From JAICYJ01 sp963797565 (GTDB lineage: Bacteria > Actinomycetota > Thermoleophilia > Gaiellales > JAICJC01), in NCBI GenBank assembly GCA_963797565.1, contig CAWCPM010000015.1, forward strand, positions 62,001 to 126,000: a stretch of DNA of 64,000 nucleotides, read 5' to 3'. Of the stretch, positions 46,990 to 56,409 are shown one piece after another. Both the position numbers and the translations under genes were made by a program. The notes beneath the pieces were generated by a model that was not told the origin of the DNA, did no database searches, and was given only the letters and a program-made list of their open reading frames with translations. Within the stretch, counting starts at the first letter, position 1. Every line of letters begins with the position of its first letter.

Positions 46990-47915
46990 TCCAGGGGCTG
47001 CGGCATGCCGGGCACGCCGGCCGGCGTGATCGAGTCGCGGCAGTGCTGTTTGAAGGCGTTCACGGTGCGAGTCTCGCGGATCCCCCGCATCGCTGCCACG
47101 CCAAGGCGCATCGGGCGCGGGTCGCCGCGAAGCGGCACCGCCACCACCGGGCTGCCGTCCAGGGCCGTGCCGGTGCGCGGCAGCGCGTTCACGATCGCGT
47201 AGCCGAAGCCGTTTGCCACCAGCGTGCGGATCGTCTCGGGGTGCTCCGATCGCATCGCCACGTTCGGCTCCAGGCCCGCGTCACCGAACAGCTGCATGAA
47301 GTACTCGCGGCTGAGTGGCAGGTCGAGCAGGATGTGCGGCTCGCGCGCGAGCTCCGACAGGGCGATGCTCTTGCGCAGCGCCAGCCGGTGGCCGGCGGCC
47401 AGCAGCGCGTGGGGCGGCAGCTGCGCCATCGGCTCGAAGTCGACATCCGCCGGCAGCTGCAGGTCGTACGTCAGCGCGACGCTCGAGAGCCCCGTGCGCA
47501 GGCGCTCCAGCAGGCCGTCCTGGTGCGACTCGACCAGCTCCACCTGCACGCGCGGATTCGCCGACTGGAACCCGCGCACCAGGCTGGGCGCGACCAGCGG
47601 CGCCAGCGTCACCAGGCAGCCCAGGTCGAGCGTCCCGCCCACCTCGTCGCTGAGCGCGGTCGCGAACCGCTCGACGTCGGACGCGTGGCGCATCAGCGCC
47701 TTGGCCTCGCCCAGGAAGCGGCGTCCCTCGGGCGTCAGCGACAGGCCCTGGGCGTGGTGGCGGACGAACAGCTGCACGCCCAGCGACGCCTCCAGCTTGG
47801 CGATCGCGGCCGAGACCGTCGGCTGCGAGCTGTGCGAGCCCTGGGCTGCCCGGGTGACGCTGCCCGTCTCGCCGGCCGCCACGAAGTACTCGAGCTGGCG
47901 GAACGAGAACCTCAT
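46986..47915 (-). CDS. LysR-family transcriptional regulator
   Basis: 309 aa. Winged HTH at residues 3-62 (FSFRQLEYFVAAGETGSVTR, QPTVSAAIAKLEASLG), linker helix, then a two-lobed effector domain. Unusually for LysR it lies inside the operon it presumably controls, third or fourth in line, with ATGA overlaps on both sides, so it would autoregulate by operon transcription. Possible operators lie upstream of the HpaB gene (50528-50555). Confidence 0.9.
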   Translation of the reverse strand: MRFSFRQLEYFVAAGETGSVTRAAQGSHSSQPTVSAAIAKLEASLGVQLFVRHHAQGLSLTPEGRRFLGEAKALMRHASDVERFATALSDEVGGTLDLGCLVTLAPLVAPSLVRGFQSANPRVQVELVESHQDGLLERLRTGLSSVALTYDLQLPADVDFEPMAQLPPHALLAAGHRLALRKSIALSELAREPHILLDLPLSREYFMQLFGDAGLEPNVAMRSEHPETIRTLVANGFGYAIVNALPRTGTALDGSPVVAVPLRGDPRPMRLGVAAMRGIRETRTVNAFKQHCRDSITPAGVPGMPQPLE

Positions 47916-48592
47916 CGGCCGGGGTCCCCCGGCACCCCGTAGCTCGGTGCCGTGCCGGGATCCAGCGCCCGCGTCACGTAGGCGTCGGCCTGCGGCTTCC
48001 ACACAAGCCAGAGGCCGTGCAGCCGGTCGATCGGGAGATCGTCCCAGTCCACCCGCAGGTCGGTCACCGGCCAGGCCTGGGCGTCGCAGATCAGCATGCC
48101 GGCCGACCGCACCGGGCCTTCCTCGCCGCCCGCCCGCAGGCCGGCTGCGAGGCCGGCCATCAGCCGGTCGCCGATGTGCGCCGCGGGGTCGGCGGCGAAC
48201 GCCGCCAGCATGGCCGTCGGCACCTCGTCGGCTGCCAGCAGGTTGCCCGCCGCCACGGCGCCCGCATCCTGGGCCGTCGCGTGGCGGCCCAGCGTGTGCT
48301 CTCCCGAGTAGGCGCCGGTGACGCCGTTTCTGTCGACCGCCGTCAGCTGGCGGTAGCTCGCGTGCGGGGCGGTCGCGGACACCCGCGCCACCGCCTGGTC
48401 GGCCGGCGCGCCCGCCTCGATCAGGTCGAGCAGCTCGATGCCCAGCCGCGGGTCGGTGATGTTCTGCGAGGCGGCCGCGCCGACGCCCGCACGGGCATGT
48501 GCGCAGCGTGCGGCGACGGCCGGGCTGGACGAGGACACGGCGATGCCGACCATGCCCGTGCGCTCGCAGCGCCCGGCCAGCGAGAAGGTCAC
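47912..48592 (-). CDS. DUF1028 protein (Ntn-hydrolase-like)
   Basis: 226 aa. The conserved N-terminal pattern TFSLAGRCERTGMVGIAVSSS, ARAGVGAAASQNITDPRLG and YSGEHTLGRHATAQ is typical of DUF1028. The family is often found near catabolic genes for amino or nitrogen compounds; no reaction is established. GTG start (48592) coupled to the RidA stop (GTGA), stop coupled to LysR. Confidence 0.85.
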   Translation of the reverse strand: MTFSLAGRCERTGMVGIAVSSSSPAVAARCAHARAGVGAAASQNITDPRLGIELLDLIEAGAPADQAVARVSATAPHASYRQLTAVDRNGVTGAYSGEHTLGRHATAQDAGAVAAGNLLAADEVPTAMLAAFAADPAAHIGDRLMAGLAAGLRAGGEEGPVRSAGMLICDAQAWPVTDLRVDWDDLPIDRLHGLWLVWKPQADAYVTRALDPGTAPSYGVPGDPGR

Positions 48593-49008
48593 TCCGTAGC
48601 TCCGGAGACGACGGCCGTGGCGTCGATCTCGACCACCCACTCGGGGCGGGCCAGGGCGGTCACCACGAGGCCGGTCGAGACCGGGAAGACGCCCTTCAGC
48701 CAGCGTCCCATCACGCGGTAGACGGGCTCGCGGTAGCGCACGTCGGTCAGGTAGACGACGATCTTGACGATGTCCGAGAGCTCGCCGCCCGCCTCGTCCA
48801 GCAGCATCGCGATGTTGGCCATCGCCCGCTCGGCCTGGGCCTCGACGTCGCCGATCCCGACCGATTCGCGCGTGTCCAGGTCCTGGCCGATCTGGCCGCG
48901 CAGGTAGATGGTGTCGCCGGCGCGGACGGCCTGGCAGAGGTCGTTGTCGAGGTTCTGCTCGGGGTAGGTGTCACGCGTGTTGAACGGCCGTATCCGTGTG
49001 TGCTTCAT
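48589..49008 (-). CDS. RidA-family enamine/imine deaminase-like protein
   Basis: 139-aa YjgF/YER057c/UK114 fold. Conserved AVRAGDTIYLRGQIGQDLDT, ERAMANIAMLLDEAGG, DIVKIVVYLTDVRYR and PVSTGLVVTALARPEWVVEIDATAVV. The Arg that binds the carboxylate in active RidA (Arg105 of E. coli) corresponds to a position in TALARPE, so deaminase activity is possible. Probably removes a reactive imine or aminoacrylate-like intermediate of the pathway. ATGA overlap with the HpaB-like gene. Confidence 0.88.
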   Translation of the reverse strand: MKHTRIRPFNTRDTYPEQNLDNDLCQAVRAGDTIYLRGQIGQDLDTRESVGIGDVEAQAERAMANIAMLLDEAGGELSDIVKIVVYLTDVRYREPVYRVMGRWLKGVFPVSTGLVVTALARPEWVVEIDATAVVSGATE

Positions 49009-50474
49009 GCCGCGCCCACCTCCTCGGCGAGCACCCGCTCGGACAGCCCGGCCGAGCGCTGCACGAACTCGAGCGGCCCGTCGAAGTCGAACGCCCGGTA
49101 GACCGAGGCCAGGTGGGCGAACGGCGGTGACTGGGCGAACAGCTGGAAGGTCAGCCGGTGTCCGGCGTAGTCGGAGTTCAGCAGGTCGCGGGCGAAGGCC
49201 AGCAGCCGGCGGCGGTCCTCCGCCTGCCAGCGCTCGTTGATGGAGTAGAACTTCTCCATCCAGGGCCCGGTGTCGGGGCTGCGGAAGGTGGCCGCGTCCG
49301 GCGTCACACAGATCTGGCCACCCACCAGCTCGCGGGCGATGTGCATCATGGCCGGCAGCTGCGTGCAGGCGTAGACGCGGCCGGCCATCAGCAGCGACTG
49401 GTTGGGCATCAGCAGGCCGCCCGGCGACGGCTGCGCGGAGGCGATGGCGGCGGTCAGGTGGGCGTTGATGCCCTCCCGGTAGCAGGCCAGCACGGCCAGC
49501 TTCTCCTGCACGGCCTGCTGCCGCTCGAGGCCGGTCTGGCGCACGTTGAACAGGGCGGCGCCGATCAGCATGTCTGCGACCCGTTGGATCCGCTGCACGA
49601 ACGGGAAGGCGCTGTAGCGGTGCAGGGTCGCCCGGATGAAGGCGGCGGCGCGCGTGTGGCGGTAGAACAGCACGTTCTCCCAGGGGATCTCGACGTCGTC
49701 GAAGATGACCAGCGTGTCCACCTCGTCGAAGCGGTTGGACAGCGGGTAGTCCTCGGCCGGCGCGCGGCCGGCGAACCCGGTGCGGCAGATGTGCTTGACG
49801 CCCGGCGCGCCCATGTCGCAGATGAAGCCGAGCGCGTAGTCGGACAGCTCGCTGTCGCCCCAGTTGGCGATTGTCGGCTTGACGAAGGCCTGGTTGGCGT
49901 AGGCCGCAGCGGTCTCGTACTTGGCTCCGCGAACGACGATGCCGTTGTCGGTCTCGCGGACGAGGTGCAGCAGCATGTCGGGGTCCTGGTCCTGCGGGCG
50001 CTTGGAGCGATCGCCCTTGGGATCGGTGTTGGCGGAGACGTGGAAGGGATCGCCGTGCAGCACCTGGTGGATGTGTCGCTCGATGTTGGCGGAGAACTGC
50101 GGGTCGACCTCGTTCAGCACGTCCTGGCCGTCGTACAGCGACCACATCTCGCCCACCGTCTCGTCGCCGACGCGGATCACGACGCCACCCAGGTCGTCCA
50201 TCACGGCGTCCACCGCACGGCGCTTCTGCTCCCAGTCCTCGCGGGTGTGCGGCAGCTTCAGTCCGATCGCGTGGCGCTCGCCGCTGTCGGCGTCCTGGTA
50301 GCTCATCAGGTCGCTCGTGGCCGGGTCGTGGGCCATGTCGTAGATGCGGGCACGGGCGTCGACCAGCGGCCTGAAGGCCGGATGGGCCGTCACGTCGGTG
50401 ATCCGCTCGCCGTTCATCCAGACCTCGCGGCCGTCCCGGATCGATGCTCGGTACTCGTCTCCGCTGCGGATCAT
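49005..50474 (-). CDS. HpaB-type FADH2-dependent monooxygenase (4-hydroxyphenylacetate 3-monooxygenase family)
   Basis: 489 aa with the acyl-CoA-dehydrogenase-like fold of HpaB. Signatures: DPATSDLMSYQDADSG, SANTDPKGDRSKRPQDQDPDM, NGIVVRGAKYETAAAYANQAF, CRTGFAGRAPAEDYPLSNRFDE, DTLVIFDDVEIPWENVLFYR. It uses reduced FAD and O2 to hydroxylate a phenol or N-heterocycle; the reductase partner HpaC is not in the window. First gene of the five-gene catabolic operon. ATG 50474 chosen for GAGGAGG upstream rather than the longer reading to 50522. Confidence 0.88.
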   Translation of the reverse strand: MIRSGDEYRASIRDGREVWMNGERITDVTAHPAFRPLVDARARIYDMAHDPATSDLMSYQDADSGERHAIGLKLPHTREDWEQKRRAVDAVMDDLGGVVIRVGDETVGEMWSLYDGQDVLNEVDPQFSANIERHIHQVLHGDPFHVSANTDPKGDRSKRPQDQDPDMLLHLVRETDNGIVVRGAKYETAAAYANQAFVKPTIANWGDSELSDYALGFICDMGAPGVKHICRTGFAGRAPAEDYPLSNRFDEVDTLVIFDDVEIPWENVLFYRHTRAAAFIRATLHRYSAFPFVQRIQRVADMLIGAALFNVRQTGLERQQAVQEKLAVLACYREGINAHLTAAIASAQPSPGGLLMPNQSLLMAGRVYACTQLPAMMHIARELVGGQICVTPDAATFRSPDTGPWMEKFYSINERWQAEDRRRLLAFARDLLNSDYAGHRLTFQLFAQSPPFAHLASVYRAFDFDGPLEFVQRSAGLSERVLAEEVGAA

Positions 50475-50527
50475 CAGGCGCCTCCTCGTTTGCTTGGGTG
50501 AGTATGCGGAATCGCGGTGCATTTGGA

Positions 50528-50555
50528 AAGAAGATTCTTACGCTTCTCTGCAGAG
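50528..50555 (-). promoter_or_regulatory. Two palindromes upstream of the HpaB operon
   Basis: AAGAA-GA-TTCTT (50528-50539) and the perfect 10-mer CTCTGCAGAG (50546-50555) lie 54-81 bp upstream of the HpaB start, unusually AT-rich for the area. They could be operators for the operon's own LysR regulator or serve the divergent secreted-protein gene. Confidence 0.4.
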
Positions 50556-50706
50556 TCTCCCACTATGCAGCCGCGATGGTGGCGGTAACGCGGTATCACC
50601 CCGGCGGGGGAGGGCGATTCACGCATTTGCGCCGACGATGAGACAAGGCCCGGCGCCCGCGCCGGATCGGTCCCTTGCAGCCCGCACCCCAGGAGCCTCC
50701 GGTCAA

Positions 50707-53626
50707 ATGAAGCGTCACGCTCGCACCCTTCCTCTGTTCATCACCATGGTCGCGATGCTGGCCTTCGCCGCGCCCGGCTATGGGTCGCTTGGAACGCCGG
50801 TCGGCACCAACACGACCGTCGGCGTCCCGGATCCGGCCTTCCAGTGGACGCCCGTAGCCGGGGCCGACCACTACCTCTTCGAGCTCGACTCGGGCAGCAC
50901 GATCGGCACCCCGCTGGTCTCGCTCTCCACCAAGAACACGGAGGCGACGCTGACCACGACGGTCCCGGACGGCCCCTACACCTGGCGCGTGCGCGCCGTT
51001 GACGCGAGCAGCAACAACGGCCCCTGGTCGAGTCCGGTCAACTGGACGAAGACCGGCACCGGCCCGTCGCTGATCAGCCCGGCCGATGGGGGCACGGTGA
51101 CGTACCCGACCCCGGTGGTGCTGAAGTGGGCGCCTGTTGACGGCGCCACCCAGTACACCGTGTCGCTCTCGAACTCGTCGAACATGTCGAACCCCACCTC
51201 GACCGACACCGAGGGAACGAACTTTGCGCCGGCCGCCTGGCTGGCACCGGGCGTGCACTACTGGACGGTCACCGCCAAGGATGCGCGTGGCAACCCGGTC
51301 GGCACGTCGCCGGCCGGCGGCATCGGATCCGCCTTCACGTGGGTCTGGCCCTCGACGGTCTCGGGGCTCGGTGTTACGAGCAGCATCGATTCGTCGGCAG
51401 GCGCCACCGCGCAGTGGACCATGTACGACCCGCAGTTCAGCTGGAACCCTGTGTCCGGCGCGGTCAAGTACCAGGTCGAGGTGAACACCGACGACATCAC
51501 CTGGTCGGCCGCCTCCAAGGTCTGCTGCAACGACACGATCTCGACCACGCTGACGCCGAAGACGCTGCTGCCGAATGCCACGTATGCGTGGCGCGTGCGC
51601 GCCGTCGACGCATCCGGCTCGGTCGGCAACTGGACGGTCGGTTCCGACTTCACCCAGTCCTACGACAGCTTCGTCACCGCCCCGCCGGCAACGCCCAGCG
51701 TCGCCGACCTGCGGATGGTCGACAACCAGTCCGATCCCGGCACCGATGTCGACGGCGGCACCGCCGGATACCAGACGCAGGTGCCGATCGTGAAGTGGGA
51801 TGCCGTGCCGGGCGCATCGGCCTACGACGTGCTGATGGTGCAGTACGTCGCCGGGCAGTGCCAGTGGACGACCTCCGGCGTTCCGCGCTGGCAGGTGCGC
51901 ACCGCGGCCACCGCCTTCACGCCGGCCGGAAACGGTTGGAACGGCCTCAATCCGTGGCCGAACAACGGCACCTCGGTCACGACCGACACATACGGCTTGA
52001 CGCCGGGCATGAGCTACTGCGTGCGCGTCACCCCGTTCCGTGACACCGCCAGCACCGGCGGCTTCGGCACCGTCGACGTCTCCGGCGATCCCACGTTCCT
52101 CGATCCCAACGACGACGGCACGGCGCCGGCATTCCAGTTCACCAGCCTGCCGACCGGAAACCCGTGCACCGCCCCCTGCACCAGCCGGCTACCTGGGTGC
52201 TGCCGACTACAACGGCCCGATCACCGGCAGCACCACCGGGCCGGTGCCGCTGTTCACCTGGAACCCGTTGCCGGCGCCAACAGCTACTTCGTGATCGTGG
52301 CGCGCGACGCAGGCGTTCAACACGATCGTCGATTACGGGTTCACGGACATTCCGGCGTACGCGCCGCGTTCGGGCGGCTCGGCTCGCACGTACCAGAACC
52401 AGAGCACGCACTACTGGTGGGTGGTGCTGCCCGCGACCGGCTTCGATGGATCCGGCGCGGCCACCACGCCCAACAGCGGACACCCGCAGTCGTTCGACCG
52501 CCCGCAGGTCGGCCCGACCCTGGTGTCGCCGGCTGACAGCACGACCGTCAGCGGAACGCCCACCTTCACGTGGGATCCGATCGACGGCGCCCGCCAGTAC
52601 GAACTGATGGTCTCGACCGACCCCAACTTCGGATCGAGCGGGACGATCGAGGACATCACCACCTCGGACACGTCGTACACGAGCTTGGACAAGGCGTACC
52701 CGTCCGACGACCTCTACTGGCAGGTGCGCGCCATCGACTACAACGGCCGGGCGCAGCCCTGGTCGGTGTCGCGGGTCTACCACCAGACGTGGCCGACGCC
52801 CGACCTGACCGGCATGAGCAACCCGACCGCGTCCGACGTCGTGCCCACGTTCAGCTGGAATCCTGTCATCGGCGCCACCTCATACACGGTGCAGATCGAC
52901 CAGCCCAGCAACGGCACGACCACGACCACGCTGACCAGCACCACGATGTCTCCGACCACGGCTTATGGCCTGGGCGACTTCAAGTGGCGGGTGCAGGCCA
53001 ACTTCGGCTTGGCGTCGGCGGAAGCACCGGCGGGCCGATGACTGGCAACCAGATCTTCACGCGTTCGATCCATGCACCGACCGGACTGGGCACTGATCGC
53101 GCCGTCCGGCATCGCCAAGACGCCCGTGCTGTTCTCGTGGGACTGGAAGGCGGGCGCCAAGAGCTACAACATCCAGGTCTCGCGCGACCCCAGCTTCTCG
53201 AGCTCGATCGACTCGGGTACCACCGACACGACCAGCTGGGCTCCGCTGCTGCAGGCGCAGGACTACTCCAACGGCGGCCAGCTCTACTGGCGCGTGCAGG
53301 CCGCTGACTCACATGGCCAGGGTGGCACGTGGTCGGCGGCCCAGTCGCTGGTGTTCGCCACGCACCTCGCGGCCACGTCGAACATGTCCGCCATGCCGAA
53401 GAAGACGACCGCGACGATCAAGGTCACCGTCAAGGATGCGCTCGGCCATCTGGTCCCGGGCGCGAAGATCGTGGTCTCCGGTGCCGGAGTGACGAAGGTG
53501 ACGAAGACCAGTGCCTCGAACGGTACGGCCTCCTTCAAGGTGCACCCCACCAAGGCGGGCAACATCACGTTCGCGGTCTCGAAGGCCGGGTGCGTGGGCG
53601 TCAAGATCAAGACCGTCGTCTTCTAG
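50707..53626 (+). CDS. Large secreted fibronectin-III-like repeat protein (about five frameshifts)
   Basis: About 970 aa. Signal peptide (FITMVAMLAFAAPGYG). Then at least seven beta-sandwich repeats of ~95-110 residues, each with a hallmark FxWxPVxGAxxYxxxV strand pair (FQWTPVAGADHYLFEL, LKWAPVDGATQYTVSL, FSWNPVSGAVKYQVEV, FTWDPIDGARQYELMV, FSWNPVIGATSYTVQI, FSWDWKAGAKSYNIQV) and a Trp-Arg-Val-Arg-Ala partner strand. The last ~80 residues form an Ig-like Big domain. Probably an adhesin or matrix protein. Frames shift near 52190, 52280, 52315, 53030 and 53085. Confidence 0.8.
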
Positions 53627-53631
53627 CGACA

Positions 53632-53667
53632 TGCGGGAGGGGCAGGCCGGCGCCCGCCCCTCCCGCA
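53632..53667. terminator. Bidirectional terminator hairpin
   Basis: TGCGGGAGGGGC (53632-53643) pairs perfectly over 12 bp with GCCCCTCCCGCA (53656-53667) around a 12-nt loop. It lies between the stops of the convergent secreted-protein and DUF4349 genes, 6 bases after the first stop and 4 before the second. Confidence 0.75.
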
Positions 53668-53670
53668 GGC

Positions 53671-54616
53671 TTACTCCCCCGTGGCCGGCGCTGGCGACGT
53701 CCGCCTGCGCACGGCCGGCAGCAGCCAGCGGCCGGCCAGCAGCGCGACCAGCGCCAGCAGCGCGATCGGGATCACCACGCCTGCGCCCACGATCACGGCG
53801 GTGACCACGTCGGTGGCACGCTGCCAGCTGCGGCGAAGCGCGCTTCCGATCGCCGTCGCCTGTCCTGGTGGTGGTGCGCGACGGCCGGCTGGGCCAGGAG
53901 CATGGTGATGGTCGACATGTCCGCCTGGTCGTGCAGGTAGCGCAGCCGGCCGTCGAGCTCCTCGATCTGGCCCTGGATGTCGAACAGCTCGTTCTGGATC
54001 TTGATCGTGTCGCTGACCGTGACGGCCTGGTTCATGAGCCGTATCAGCGCCCGTGACTGCGCGCGTAGGTTGCGCGCACGCGCCGACAGGTCGACCAGCT
54101 GCTGGCCGACGTCCTCGCCGCTCTGCTGCTCCGACCGCACGGTGCCGATGCCGGGGCCGCCGAGGTCGGTCATGGCCTGGTCGAACCGGTTGGCGGGGAC
54201 GCGCAGGACGATCGTGGATGGTCTCGTGCTTGCCGGACGAGATGTTGCTCGAGCTGATGAACCCGCCGTAGCGGGCGACGATCAGGTTGGCCCGGTCGAC
54301 CGCCTTGCCCAGGTCGCCGTGGCCCAGCCGGATCGACAGCCGGCCGGTCTTGATGACGGTCGACGGCATCTGCGGCAGCCCGTCGTGCGAACGCAGTGAC
54401 GCGTTCTGGGGAGCCTTTCCCGGCCCCGCGAGAGCATCCGCCTGTCCCGAGACGTCTCCGAACGCCGCGCCGCCGCCCCCCGCGCCATGCTTCTCTACCG
54501 CCGGAGCAAGCGCCCTCGCCCCGTTGCTCGAACCGCTGCTGGAACCGCTGCACCCGGCCACGCCCGACGCCGCCACCAGGATTGCCAGTGATCGCTGCCA
54601 CCGTGCTGAATCGCAT
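53671..54616 (-). CDS. DUF4349 lipoprotein (three frameshifts)
   Basis: About 314 aa. After correction near 54600 the start reads MRFSTVAA then SLAILVAASGVAGCSGSS, a lipobox. Body: VIKTGRLSIRLGHGDLGKAVDRA, YGGFISSSNISSG, LRVPANRFDQAMTDLGG, a coiled-coil (DLSARARNLRAQSRALIRLMNQA, IQGQIEELDGRLRYLHDQ) and a C-terminal membrane helix followed by a basic tail. This is the DUF4349 layout; function unknown, probably envelope. Other breaks near 54215 and 53880. ATG with GGAGGAG upstream. Confidence 0.75.
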
Positions 54617-54670
54617 CGTGTCTCCTCCGATCGTCGGCAATCAGACCGGCGACCGGAGCGAATGGTTCCC

Positions 54671-55723
54671 CTATACCGCCACCGGCAGCACGCCCGCCAC
54701 GCACTCCTCGACGGCCGCGCGGTCCGGCCCGCAGACGAACACGACCTCGGTGTTGCGCAGGTGCGAGACGCGCCCGACCCGCTCGCCGGAGGGGTTGTGG
54801 ATGCCGATGCGCGCGCCCACGTAGCGGGGCGCGTCGATCGCGACGGTGGCCACGTGGCGCCGTTGCTCCAGCAGCGCCTGCACGTCGGCCGGCGCGTGGA
54901 AGCCCTCGTTTGAGAACGACACCACCAGCCAGGGTGTCGTCAGGCTGGACACCAGGTCGGTGAGCGCGTCCCAGGCCAGCGTCTTCGAGTTGTAGGGGCT
55001 GCGACGCTCGCGCACGTCGAGCCGCTTGCAGGCCACGCCGTAGTGGCCGGGTGCGTCGTTGCGGACGATCGTCTCCCACACGTGGTAGTTACCGGCGTAG
55101 CTGTGCTGGTTGTAGGGCGGGTCGAGGTATGCCAGGTCGACGTCGCGCAGCTCGGCCGCCAGCCGGTTGGCGTCGCCCATCCGCGGCGTCCCGGCCGGGC
55201 CCGGCACGGCGGTCGGCTCGCGCAGCTGCAGCGGGTTGGAGGCCCGCGGGGCCCAGTGCTTGAGGTAGGCCATCTGCACGCCGACGGTGCTGTCGACGCG
55301 GTCGGCCGCCTCCAGCAGGCTGGTCAGGAGCAGTCCCCGCTCGACCGCGTCCAGTGGCAGCCGGTCGATCTCGGCCCGGATCGCGTCGATGCGCATGCCG
55401 TTCTCGGGCATGAAGTAGCGGGCGCGCTCGCAGAACGTCTCGGTCACGTAGCCGCGCTCGCCCGGCAACGCGTTCAGGTGGTCGAGCAGCGTGCTCAGGC
55501 GGGCACGGTCGACCGAGCCGTCCGCCTCGATGTAGGCGCGCCCGAGCGCCTGGGAGTAGGCGGCGGTGTCGTTCGAGAGCACCCGGATGCCCGCCGCGCG
55601 GAGGGCCTGGCCGACGCGCGTGGTGCCGGCGAACAGATCGGCCGCGGAGGCGACGCCGGCCCTGCGGGCGATCTCGGCCAGCGACGGTGCCAGCAGCCGC
55701 TTCGAGCCGAGGTACTTGATCAC
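54671..55723 (-). CDS. D12-class (Dam-like) DNA adenine methyltransferase
   Basis: 350 aa. IKYLGSKRLLAPSL (motif X-like), SAM-binding DLFAGTTRVGQAL (motif I), and catalytic YLDPPYNQHSY (motif IV DPPY). No restriction endonuclease is adjacent, so an orphan methylase with a regulatory or anti-restriction role. GTG 55723 chosen because TAGAGT lies 7 nt upstream and the protein then begins MIKYLGSKR as family members do; a GTG nine bases earlier is the alternative. Target sequence unknown. Confidence 0.88.
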   Translation of the reverse strand: MIKYLGSKRLLAPSLAEIARRAGVASAADLFAGTTRVGQALRAAGIRVLSNDTAAYSQALGRAYIEADGSVDRARLSTLLDHLNALPGERGYVTETFCERARYFMPENGMRIDAIRAEIDRLPLDAVERGLLLTSLLEAADRVDSTVGVQMAYLKHWAPRASNPLQLREPTAVPGPAGTPRMGDANRLAAELRDVDLAYLDPPYNQHSYAGNYHVWETIVRNDAPGHYGVACKRLDVRERRSPYNSKTLAWDALTDLVSSLTTPWLVVSFSNEGFHAPADVQALLEQRRHVATVAIDAPRYVGARIGIHNPSGERVGRVSHLRNTEVVFVCGPDRAAVEECVAGVLPVAV

Positions 55724-55736
55724 GGCCGCCACTCTA
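55724..55736 (-). promoter_or_regulatory. Leaderless promoter of the adenine methylase
   Basis: TAGAGT (minus strand, 55731-55736), 7 nt, GTG at 55723. Confidence 0.45.
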
Positions 55737-55764
55737 CGCGGCGGTGCGGCCGACCATCGACCAT

Positions 55765-56409
55765 CTAGTCCTGCAGGTAGGTGAGCACGGCAAGGACGCG
55801 GCGGTGGTCTTCGGATGCCTGGGGCAGTCCCAGCTTCTGGAAGATGCTGGTGACGTGCTTTTCGACGGCGCGTTCGGTCACCACCATCCGCTCGGCGATG
55901 CCCGTGTTCGAGCGGCCCTCGGCCATCAGCTCCAGCACCTCGCGCTCGCGTGGCGTCAGCTCGGCCAGCGGATCGTCACGGCGGTGCCGACCCACCAGCT
56001 GGCTGACCACCGCCGGATCCAGCGCGCTGCCGCCCTGTCCCACCCGCCGCACCGCGGAGGCGAACTCGTCGATATCCGACACGCGGTCCTTCAGCAGGTA
56101 GCCGACACCCTCGCTGGACTCCGCCAGCAGCTCCATCGCGTACCCGGCCTCCACGTACTGGCTCAACACCAGCACCCCCACCTGCGGATACCGCACCCGG
56201 ATCTGCTTGGCCGCACGCAGCCCCTCATCGGTATGCGTCGGCGGCATCCGGATATCCACGATCGCCACATCCGGCTTGGAGAACCCCACCCGCCGCACCA
56301 GATCCTCCGCATTGTCCACCTGCCCAACCACCTCAAACCCCGCGTCCACCAGCAACCGCGCAACACCCTCCCGCAGCAGCACCGAGTCGTCCGCCAGCAC
56401 TACTCGCAC
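55765..56409 (-). CDS. NarL/LuxR-family response regulator
   Basis: 214 aa. Receiver: VVLADDSVLLREG, phosphoacceptor Asp in DVAIVDIRMPP, Lys in YLLKDRVSDI. C-terminal LuxR HTH: LTPREREVLELMAEGRSNTGIAERMVVTE. Last of a three-gene signalling operon; GTG start lies 10 bases inside the kinase gene's end. Output target unknown. Confidence 0.93.
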   Translation of the reverse strand: MRVVLADDSVLLREGVARLLVDAGFEVVGQVDNAEDLVRRVGFSKPDVAIVDIRMPPTHTDEGLRAAKQIRVRYPQVGVLVLSQYVEAGYAMELLAESSEGVGYLLKDRVSDIDEFASAVRRVGQGGSALDPAVVSQLVGRHRRDDPLAELTPREREVLELMAEGRSNTGIAERMVVTERAVEKHVTSIFQKLGLPQASEDHRRVLAVLTYLQD

